DNA from: Cotesia glomerata
Taxonomy: Eukaryota > Arthropoda > Insecta > Hymenoptera > Braconidae
Direction: 5' to 3'
DNA: 64,000 bases
NCBI RefSeq assembly: GCF_020080835.1
Contig: NC_058158.1
Coordinates: forward strand, 15,226,882 to 15,290,881
The position numbers and the translations under genes are program-made. Positions 55,311 to 64,000 of this stretch are shown here, in pieces (within the stretch, counting starts at the first letter, position 1; the number at the start of each line of letters is the position of its first letter). The notes under the pieces were generated by a model that had not been told where the DNA came from, did no database searches, and was given only the letters and a program-made list of their open reading frames with translations.

Positions 55311-55754
55311 GTTGTCCCAGAAGTAACGGACGCCACTGTAGCATCTGATAAACAAAATAATTCTGAGACGAAAAGTCCTTAGCTATTTTTCAATCATACG
55401 CATAGATAATTAATTATTAATTAAAATAACGTCTTTTTATGCGTTAGAGGGAGAGTACTAGTGTCCAGTCCAGTGCGTTCAAAACGAAGACGATTGCACG
55501 TGTGAATGTGTAAGTAAATATGTGTGACTACGTTAGCTATAGAAGCTAGTTAGTCATACAGTTAGTTGTGTCTTTGTTTGACACGTACTTTACTGGACAC
55601 TGGCGCTCTTTCTCTAACAAATAAAGAGACGTTATTTTTAATTAATAATTAATTATCTATGAGGTTAATTAAAAAATGGCTAAGGACTTTTCGTCTCAGA
55701 ATTATTTTTTTCATCAGATGCTACAATGGCGTCCGTTACTTCTGGGACACCCTG
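55308..55754. mobile_element. Mariner-type MITE (447 bp)
   Basis: Ends CAGGTTGTCCCAGAAGTAAC and, inverted, GTTACTTCTGGGACACCCTG, flanked by TA on both sides. The inverted repeats extend about 190 bases each, including the mirrored AGAGGGAGAG/GCTCTTTCTCT and GTCCAG/CTGGAC blocks, around a ~90-bp unique centre. No coding. The TIR style CAGGKTGTCCCA with TA duplication is that of Tc1/mariner derivatives. Confidence 0.88.
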
Positions 55755-56805
55755 TATAAAGATGTATAAGCCTTTGCCATTCGGCTAACTGCCTTGGCAT
55801 ATTAAATAAATAAATACATACATACATACATACTAGGGTGGGCCGAAAATCCGCTTTTTTAGAATATCGTTTAGTAATAGCAAAAATATTGTTTATTAAG
55901 TTATAAAAAAATTTTGTGTGAAAGGAAAAAATTTTTGGTCCCATCTCAGGCTCGCCAATTGCAGTCAAAGATAAAAATGCTCAAAAAATTTTTTCATCAT
56001 TTTATTTTAATCGGAAATTTTACGCTCTACAAAAAAGGTCTTTACACAAAATTACGTAGGATCCATAGATCGAGAGATAATCCCAATTTTAGTATCAAAA
56101 TAGTAGATTTTCGCCATTAAAATAATCTTGTTAGTTTGAAATCTATTTATAAGTTCTCCGTTCGACAGAAAATTAAATTTTCTATCAAAATGTTTCTTTG
56201 TAAAATTTTTTACGAGTGATAATTATTAAAATTATTCCAAATTTTGTTCAAAAAGTGGCATTTTCGACAGTAAATGAATTATATCTTGATATAAAATGAT
56301 TAATAAATCAATTATTGTCTTTAAAATTAAATTTTCTAAAAAAAAAAGTTTTTATATTGAATCACGTGCCTTTAATATTTTTTATAATAATTACAAATTT
56401 CCGATAAAAATTAGTATGACAATTTTCAAAGTTTCGTCTACGGTACATCCACTACTAGCGCTAGAGTAAACTTCTGCAAAGAGAGCAATCCGTTTGTCTT
56501 AGCGATTGCCAACAGATGGCGTTCTATATTGTCCTATAAATTTTTTTTTATCTTTAAATACTTTTCATTACAATACATAACCTTAAAAAAAAGTTTTCCG
56601 ACATTTTATGTTAAGTTCAATAGTTTACTTAAATTGGGACATACGTTAAGAAAATAACTGTTACCAAATTATTATTATTTTCTTGTTGTTTTGTAAGTAT
56701 ACTTTATGAAATTTCTTAGTTATCAATTTGTACATCGGCTACAAATTTCTAATATTGTTTCTCCATACTGATTTTATTAACAGTAGTACAAAGCACTTTC
56801 TCAAA

Positions 56806-57660
56806 ATGTCAGCGTGTTCTATATTTGGAGAGCCAGAGAAATTACCCAAGGATCATCTTCCAAGCAAGGAAGACATTCCGAGGTATTGTAATTACCTAAG
56901 ACAAGGAAGAAAAAACGAGAATCAATTTGAGCCATTGCTCTGAAATTGCAAGTATTGTAGCTACAGACGTAGAGAAGTTATTCTCTATGATTACTGTCCC
57001 AACAGTTTCAACGAAACGAATCATCCAATTACTAATTGCTCAACATGAAAAATATTTGAAAGCTAAAAAAATAGTGATTAATAATTGCCATTCTTCGTCA
57101 TCTGGACAGCAAAAAATTGATGATTACAGGACTGATTCAAAAAAACTATTCGATGTAAGCTGTTGTAAATGTATTGAATTCAGTATTTGCAATTGTCCAG
57201 AAAAAAAAAAAATACCTGTCACTCAACATGAATTTCTCGCAGATCAGAGAATTACACGCTTATGAAAAATCTCTCAACAATTTTTGTACATCTCAGAGCC
57301 GAATGATGAATATACAGAACGTTTACCTCGTAGCATCTCAGATTTAAACCAAAATTTGGTATCTTCAGACATCTTCTAATTCATCATTCAGTGAAATAAA
57401 TTTTTTTCAAAATTCGACTTCTTCCATTAACAGTACTTCGTCGAAAAACAATTTCATTGTATGAACTAACCTACAGACAAAGAAGAAACATGGATTTTAA
57501 TTTCGTTCAAAGTCAAAATAGAATTGAATTCAAAGAAACTGCTCTTACCAGCCAAAGGTATAACTTAAGCGGTCGCACCACTGCAGCCGTCGTAATATCG
57601 ACTCTATTAGACATAGGGCTGATTACTAAAACTGATAAGAATTTGATTACATTTTATACC
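56806..57660 (+). pseudogene. Decayed gene of transposon A, unknown family
   Basis: Frames in order: MSACSIFGEPEKLPKDHLPS...IPRYCNYLRQ (56806), then VATDVEKLFSMITVPTVSTK RIIQLLIAQHEKYL with a Cys cluster (LFDVSCCKCIEFSICNCPEK) and QHEFLADQRITRL (to 57265), then LSGRTTAAVVISTLLDIGLI near 57570-57630. These blocks recur together in a multicopy arthropod family I know only as uncharacterised. The Cys cluster may bind zinc. Stops and shifts separate the blocks, and the last one is cut by the right TIR. A transposase-like role is inferred only from its place between TIRs. Confidence 0.5.
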
Positions 57661-57664
57661 AAGA

Positions 57665-59276
57665 CTAGCTGACCCGGCAAACGTTGTTTTGCCATGTGAA
57701 TAATTTCTAGAGAATTTCTATTGTAGAAAAAAAATTACTAACTTATTGGAAGTGTATAAGGATGTGGAATATGAGTGAAAAAGGCCTGGAGCACTGTGAA
57801 CGATGAGGGAATGTTGTTTAAAAATAACAAAACACCAAACATTCATTGTTTTAATTTATTAAAAGTAATAATTATTTATATAATTAATTAATTACATAAT
57901 ATTAATCTCTTAATGCTGCAGCGTGAACAATATTTTTTGTTAGCCCGTCTTTAGCTAATACAAACAAACTTGATCACTCATCGATCACTCATTGATCACT
58001 CTCGATCACTCATCGACAACGTCTTAACATTTATTCGCTCTGCGTCTATTGACAGTAAAACGTGTATCGTCTGATTGTTCTTGACGCAATTGCGCCATTC
58101 TCACACGCGCTCCAGTATTTTCTTCCTGCACTTGTTCTTCGGTTCTTTGGGCTCTTCTATTTCGAATGCTTCCAGATTTATTTGTATCACGGCTCAAATT
58201 GGCCCCTTTGCGTTTTATTGGTATTGTTCACTGTACAATACAAAACACACATGAATAGAACTGATTGAATTATTTAATTATTATATTAATCATTTATTTT
58301 ATCTTTGATTACATTAAATATATATGTAAAAATTAGATAATTTCACGAAAGCGAAAAATTTTATGTTTCTTAATTATATCGAAAATACATATTGTTATAA
58401 ATAGTGCAAAAAAAAATTCTGTCGAAGTTAGAGCTCTTATAAGTAAATACAAAAAAAAATTTCCCAATTGTAATAAAAATCTAACTTTCACCGAATTTGT
58501 TTTTCACCATTCCCAACAATATTTTCGTTATAAATAAGAAAGAATAATTTTTGATTTTATAATAAACGTAAAAAATAATTTATACTTACAACTCAATAGC
58601 CGTTGTTTGCGAGAACTCGTGACACGTGTTGAGTATTTTAGAGGTTATGTAAGTCACTTAATTAACTGATCGTGCGATTTACACTCAAAATTAATGATTT
58701 TATTAGTTATTAATAATTAATTATATTCAATAATATTAGTTATTAATAAATAAATAATAAAGTTACTCGAGAATATATTTGATATGAGAGTTACACTGAG
58801 ATAGTAAAAATGTTTAACTACTACGCTTGAAGCATAAACACTAATAATAGCCAAAAACTTTAGAGGTAACATCCCTACTCCGTGCTGTTTACAGGGTGAG
58901 AAGTGACACCGTTAGATACACAGAGGGGATAACTTACCAAGTGATAATAATTGATGTTATCGAGCGGGATAGAAAATGATAAAATTATGAAAATCACTAT
59001 TAAAAAGCAAGGGTTAGTGATAAAAAAGTGCAAATTTAGAGTTGTATGTATTTTTTGATGCCACATAATAAAAAAATTAAAAAAAAAAATTTTTATCAAA
59101 AAAATAAAAAAAAATTTTTGGGGTGAACACCCCTTATCACTTAGAGGTTAGGAAAATAGATAGTAGCCGATTCTCAGGCTTACTGAATATGCATAAAAAA
59201 TTTCATGAGAATCGGTCAAGCCGTTTCGGAGGAGTATGGGAACGAACATTGTGACACGAGAATTTTATATATTAGA
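57665..59276 (-). mobile_element. Internally deleted Helitron inserted in a TIR
   Basis: Both ends are visible. On the minus strand it begins TCTAATATATAAAATTCTCG, the typical insect Helitron 5' end, and finishes GGCAAACGTTTGCC-type hairpin plus GGGTCAGCTAG. It lies between A (57664) and T (59277). The first 310 bases from the 3' end equal 25181-25486, including the last helicase codons; the rest (57975-59100) has no recognised gene. Confidence 0.92.
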
Positions 59277-59737
59277 TATAATTCATTTACTGTCGAAAAT
59301 GCTACTTTTTGAACAAAAATTGGAATAATTTTAATAATTATCACTCTTAAAAAATTTTACAAAGAAACATTTTGATAGAAAATTTAATTTTCTGTCTAAT
59401 GGAGAACTTATAAATAGATTTCAAACTAACAAGATTATTTTAGTGGCGAAAATCTACTATTTTGATACTAAAATTGGGATTATCTCTGAATCTATGGATC
59501 CTACGTAATTTTGTGTAAAGACCTTTTTAGTAGAGCGTAAAATTTCCGATCAAAATAAGTTGATAAAAAATTTTTTGAGCATTTTTAGCTTTGACTGCAA
59601 TCGGCGAGCCTGAGATGTTGACCAAAAATTTTTTCCTTTCACAGAAAATTTTTTTATAACTTAATAAACAATATTTTTGCTATTACTAAACGAAATTCTA
59701 AAAAAGCGGATTTTCGGCCCACCTTAATACATACATA

Positions 59738-62700
59738 TGGGTCATTCCACCAAATAAGAACATTTTTACGGGGCGACCCTCGCGGATTATGTTTAAAATT
59801 TATGGAGGTGTTCTCTATAATAAGAAATGAATTTCCTACAAGTTTCAGCCCTTAATATGCAGTGGTTCTGGAGTGATGATTTTTTGAAATTTTGAAAAAA
59901 AATATTTTTTAACTTTTTTATAAATTTTTCTGATGAGGAAAACTTTTTTATTAAAATCCACGGAAAATCGTATCTTGTGGGAAAAATTCTCAATTGTTGA
60001 ATGAAAATATCCGTTTTATCATAAACACATCAAAAGACCCTTTGAAATCCAATTCAAGTGGAAAAATTGATTTTTCTCGGTGTGCGGTGCAAGGTACATC
60101 CAATTTGACTTTTTTTCTGAAAGTTCAGAGTTTTTCACACAAAATATATAGTTTCCACGATGTGCATATTTTTTGTTCAATCACAATAAAATTAAACGTA
60201 AAATCTTTATAATTAAAATACTTTTATTTTTGAACTTTTTTCAGATGTTGATACAGTTTTAATAAAAGCATATCGAATTTCATCATTTATCGGTAAAAAA
60301 GTGTGCAATGTCTGTGTACCCTTTACCGTTTTTGATAAAGAATATCGTACGTCTAACACATTTTTTTTGTCTAAATAATCATTATTCGTTATGAAAGTAA
60401 AATCAACGTCTGTGAAATTCTTGATTGTCCAGGATTGCAAATCTTGTGGTGTCAGTATATGTTTTTTATTTTCCATTTGTAATGAAGCTCTACCAGCATG
60501 TCGTTTTACTGAACCCGCAAACCCATCGCATGGTCCTTTGCCATGGACAGTCGCAAAAAAATGCCACTCAGCAATGATTCTAAAGTCAGCATAATGATAA
60601 CATAAATTAGTAAATACTTTTTTGTTTTTAAATTGCTGAGGTGCTCCATCGGAGAAGTAAAAAATTCTTTCAATAACAGCAAATTTTCTCTTAAAAAAAA
60701 ATCAATTGTTCTTGAAATAAATAAATCAAAACTGTGTCATGTTTAAGGCAATCTGAGATAACAACTAAGCTAAAATTTTTAATAGTATTCGTTGTAGTAA
60801 ACCACCATTAGAAATTCCAATGAAAACCTTGAGCAGCTTCCTGCACAACGAATGCATAGTTTTCTGCAAAGTCAAAAACTACCGCGAATTCGCCACTCTT
60901 CAAATTTAATTTCGCATTAGAAAAAAACCGACTTTGTATTTTTGCTATAAAATCATGTTTCAAAATTTTATCAAGTTGCGTCGCTAAGGTATCAATAAAG
61001 TCATCAGAATCTGAAATAACGTTTACAATGGTACATCGATCGGTTGATGTCTACATTTTATATTCGATTTCGTTTACATCAGATTCTTTAAACGATGCAT
61101 GAAAGTAATTAATGATTTCTTCATTGTTTGGACATCTATTACAACTTCTGAAGAAGCACGATTCCGTTGGATTATTACAAACCAATTTATTCAATAAATT
61201 TTTGTAAATTGGTTGAGTTTCCATAATCCAATCAGTATTTCTCGCAAATTTTGGAAAACTACATCCAAAATAAGAAAATGGAATCAAATTAATAACGTAG
61301 CCAAGTATAATCATAAAGAATATTTAATACCCAATTACCCTCTAGCATTAATTTTACATTTTGGTGAATAGTACATACACATACAACATGTGTACCACTA
61401 CTTCCAGCAAGAATACAATGAGTAGGCCTCAAATTCGCAAATTTAGAGAATCCGATTGTAACTGGATCGTACTTTGCTTTAAAATTTTGGTATAATTCTT
61501 TTAAATTACATAAAACTAACTTTTTTTTGTACTCTGATTCGATTACCATTACAATCTTTCACAGTTTCAAAATCTTTCATGCCCGCTAATTGTTTAGAAT
61601 TCTCTTCGCTTTTATAGAAGTCAATAACAAGTTTTTTTATATCCAAATTAAGCGACTGCTTAACCGCCGGAGCTTTTGAGGAATTAGAATTTTCAATACT
61701 AATTTTACTAGAGTTTAAGTCAACATTTCCGGATTCACTGATTTCTTTTTTATAATTCAATACCAATTTTCGAGAACAGTTAAACTCATGTGCTATATGA
61801 CTGACTCCCCAACTATCAGGCAAAATTGAAAGTAACTTTTTTTTATCGATCTGTGAAGAAAGTAATCGATAGCATCAGTATTAAGAAATCAAAATATTTT
61901 TAAATAATCAATTATTATAAAAATTTACTTGTCATTTTCAGCATTATATAATTGTTTCACTTTAGCTATCATTGAACAGTGATCTTGATTTATTTTACTG
62001 TACGTAGATTCTGGTAATATTCCAAATTGTGATTGAAACTTATTCTCAAGAGCAGCATAGCAATCGTCAAGCTTTTTTGCTCCGTAATTTTGTTCAGAAT
62101 TTAATCTAAAGTTAAATAAATAGGAAGATAGTTAAATAGGTTTTAATTCAGTTAGGAAATGATCGAATCAAAGAAAATTTCCACCTGTCTTTTTCAATAA
62201 AAGGAATTTTCAAAAACCGCTCTAAAGAATGATCATTATAATCGCAAAGATTGCCGCTAAAATTACTGACAGTTCTAGAAACACTGCTTTCTGGAGTACT
62301 TATGTCAGCTGATATACTCAGATTCTCAACGCTCACTCGACGAAATAATATCCTCTTTCTCTTGTGCTGGTGGAATATATTCTCTAACACTAAATCTACA
62401 ACATACACATAACATTGAAGTTTCATCTGCATCAGGAAATTTCCAACGATTTTCATCGGGAAATTTTCGTAAATCCTTATTTACTTTTTTATCTACAAAT
62501 TTCAAATAATTAGTTATTAAAGATTGATATTAAACACTGAGCCACTGAAAATCGATTTCATTTAGAGGTTATACATGTGAGGTAAAGTGCATCGTATTAG
62601 TCACTTACGTGGCTCGTTAAACGGATTAGAACAATCCACTGTCAATCTTATACGCTTACTCATTGCGATCAAAAATTAAAGAAGTGCAATGATAATTATA

Positions 62701-63382
62701 AACTTAAGCAATTATATTTGTGTTAACTTCAAGCTGCCAAGAAACCACAGAAAGATATTAGTCAACAAATATTCACAAGAAGAAAATAAATAGAGAGAGT
62801 TGTGAGCGCCATCTGCATCGTATAAACTCAATTTTTTAGCGAGCAGTTTGAAATTTTTAAATATTTAACAGAAAGTTATTTTATTAACCCGAATAATCGT
62901 ATAACACTCAGAGGATATAACGTTTGATTTAATTGTGATCGAACAAAGAATATACACATCGTGAAAACTATATATTTTGTGTAAAAAACCTTGATCTTTC
63001 AGAAAAAAAAGTCAAATTAAAAGTACCGTGCACCGCACATCGAGAAAAATCAATTTTTGCACTTTAATTGGATTTCAAAGGGTCTTCTGATGTGTTTACG
63101 ATAAAATGGATATTTTCATTCAAAAGCTGAGAATTTTTCCCACAAGATACAATTTTCTGTGGATTTTAATGAAAAAGTTTTCCTCATCAGAAAAATTAAT
63201 AAAAAAGTTAAAAAAAATTTTTTTTTTTAATTTCAAAAAATCATATCTCCAGAACCGCTGCATATTAAGGGCTGAAACTTGTAGGGAATTTATTTCTTAT
63301 TATAGAGAACAGCTCCATAAATTTTAAACATAATCCGCGAGGGTCGTCCCGTAAAAATGTTCTTATTTGGTAGAATGACCCA
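59738..63382 (-). mobile_element. DNA transposon B (3.6 kb) with ~470-bp TIRs
   Basis: Starts TGGGTCATTCCACCAAATAA and ends TTATTTGGTAGAATGACCCA, with TA on both sides. The left arm 59738-60207 and right arm about 62915-63382 match in inverted orientation nearly throughout. The interior holds one multi-exon gene on the minus strand. It lies only 13 bases from transposon A. Superfamily unassigned. Confidence 0.88.
60213..62663 (-). pseudogene. Multi-exon DDE-like gene of transposon B
   Basis: Exon 1 62663-62609 begins MSKRIRLTVDCSNPFNEP and ends at GTAAGT; exon 2 starts at 62492 after TTTGTAG and encodes DLRKFPDENRWKFPDADETS with a CVCC motif. Later pieces: YGAKKLDDCYAALENKFQSQ (about 62090), an exon after TTCTTCACAG at about 61840 (LPDSWGVSHIAHEFNCSRK), LCNLKELYQNFKAKYDPVTI, then GFSKFANLRPTHCILAGSSG and VCVCTIHQNVKLML, VVFDFAENYAFVVQEAAQGF (about 60860), FSDGAPQQFKN and EWHFFATVHGKGPCDGFAGS (about 60550-60660). 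The Asp-rich D..SDG..CDG series looks like an RNase H-fold transposase. Frameshifts near 62330 and 61320 and a stop after 60815 disable it. The family is one I know in many invertebrates, without a name. Confidence 0.7.
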
Positions 63383-63610
63383 TATACATACACACATACA
63401 CATATGTGACGTCTGCTAAAATTCAAAATTTTTGCTTTTTCTTTCCCTTAAAATTTTAATATCTAATTTACTATTTTATTTTATAAGTTTAATATTTCTT
63501 AATTTTAAGATACTTATTCACATAAGTGTGTGACATATTTTATTTAAATAATAGCTGTAAGCTTGATCCTACCTTTTGACGCAAGTAATTTCAACATTTT
63601 TATATTTTTT
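63383..63610. other. AT-rich spacer
   Basis: Short ACATA-type microsatellite, then AT-rich DNA; nothing recognised. Confidence 0.5.
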
Positions 63611-63755
63611 AACTTCCCGCTAAGAAAATCAAAGATTTTCAAAAATCGGGAAGTTTTCACCCCGTTTTACGAAAATCGAGTTTTCATCGAATCTCGACGT
63701 TTCGAGGTCCTAGAAAGCGTCCCTGACTATTCCCGCGATGGTGTCTGTATGTCTG
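63611..63755 (+). repeat. AACTTCCCGC-family repeat, left part
   Basis: AACTTCCCGCTAAGAAAATC with the folding partner CGGGAAGTT, then the conserved stretch to GTCTGTATGTCTG, where the LINE T-run begins. The (GT)n tract that should follow is displaced by the LINE. Confidence 0.85.
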
Positions 63756-64000
63756 TTTTTTTTTTTTTTTTTTTTTAACTTAGGGGGGGGGAATCCCTTT
63801 TACGGATTCCAGGCATAGCTGTTCGGCCTGAATATGTGGCGACTCGACGCAGCGTCATACTACAACTCGACGCTAACGCCCCTACCCACTAAACCCTAAA
63901 CCCCTTTTCTTCTTTCCTCTAATCCCTCATGGAAACCGCCGTCAGGCATTACTTCGTGAGGGGAGGATCTAGCTACTGCTATTCCTTCTGGTGGCTAAGG
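63756..64000 (-). mobile_element. Second R1-clade LINE insertion, 3' end only
   Basis: T run 63756-63776 (minus-strand poly-A tail), then a 3' UTR nearly identical to 39700-39930, including CCCTACCCACTAAACCCTAA and ATCCCTCATGGAAACCGCCG. The element runs out of the window. Confidence 0.93.

Larger units (their letters stand above)
55836..59724. mobile_element. DNA transposon A with ~470-bp TIRs, carrying a nested Helitron
   Basis: The left TIR 55836-56300 starts GGGTGGGCCGAAAATCCGC; the right TIR ends GCGGATTTTCGGCCCACCT at 59724, and the two match over ~470 bp once the Helitron at 57665-59276 is removed. TA flanks each end; TTAA is also possible on the right (59724-59727, one base inside the end used here). 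The interior carries a decayed gene. Superfamily unassigned. Confidence 0.85.

Overview
The window looks like a piece of an arthropod (most likely insect, possibly hymenopteran) chromosome. It is AT-rich and made almost entirely of mobile DNA: no ordinary host gene could be recognised in 64 kb. The insect assignment rests on the element families (Polinton with a chromodomain integrase, an R1-clade LINE, Helitrons with the insect-type 5' terminus, a DUF4817-type mariner relative) and on an LTR primer site that matches an insect-type tRNA-Lys as I know it. It is inference, not proof.

Region 1 (1-10.9 kb) is a Polinton/Maverick (adintovirus-like) element cut by the left window edge. It carries protein-primed DNA polymerase B, integrase, a collagen/coiled-coil fibre-like protein, a packaging ATPase, a PLA2 plus pVI-like capsid protein, a maturation protease, penton, major capsid protein and several small or unknown genes. 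The integrase, the DUF8207-like gene, the PLA2/pVI gene, one small gene and the major capsid gene each carry a lesion, so this is a fairly young but dead copy. Divergent transcription starts at an 86-bp spacer (5715-5800).

Region 2 (11-25 kb) follows a 100-N assembly gap. It holds a ~5-kb array of ~90-bp repeats in one orientation, a mariner-type transposase gene with one intron and one nonsense codon, then ~2.2 kb of the same repeats in the opposite orientation. The whole resembles a foldback-type transposon. A 2.4-kb TIR element without genes and a decayed multicopy gene follow.

Region 3 (25-37 kb) is a truncated Helitron, then a very young gypsy-like LTR retrotransposon (2,073-bp LTRs) that has gag, a MYND zinc-finger ORF and only a scrap of integrase. 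After it come a second Helitron end with ~140-bp tandem repeats and a LINE ORF1 fragment.

Region 4 (37-55 kb) contains copia and LINE scraps, a full-length but mutated R1-clade LINE inserted in a (GT)n tract, several copies of a repeat family with AACTTCCCGC termini, a Tc1 transposase fragment, a second LINE pseudogene carrying tRNA-derived SINE-like insertions, and a third Helitron end.

Region 5 (55-64 kb) holds a mariner-type MITE and two neighbouring DNA transposons with ~470-bp terminal inverted repeats. A Helitron sits inside the right TIR of the first, and its empty target site can be read from the other TIR. The second carries a multi-exon DDE-like gene. The window ends in a second LINE 3' end inserted at the same place in another AACTTCCCGC repeat.

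The strongest candidates for undescribed biology are the foldback-like satellite arms around a mariner-type transposase, the MYND finger next to an LTR-element gag, the repeated insertion of the LINE at the GT tract of one repeat family, and the paired long-TIR transposons with an unassigned transposase-like gene.
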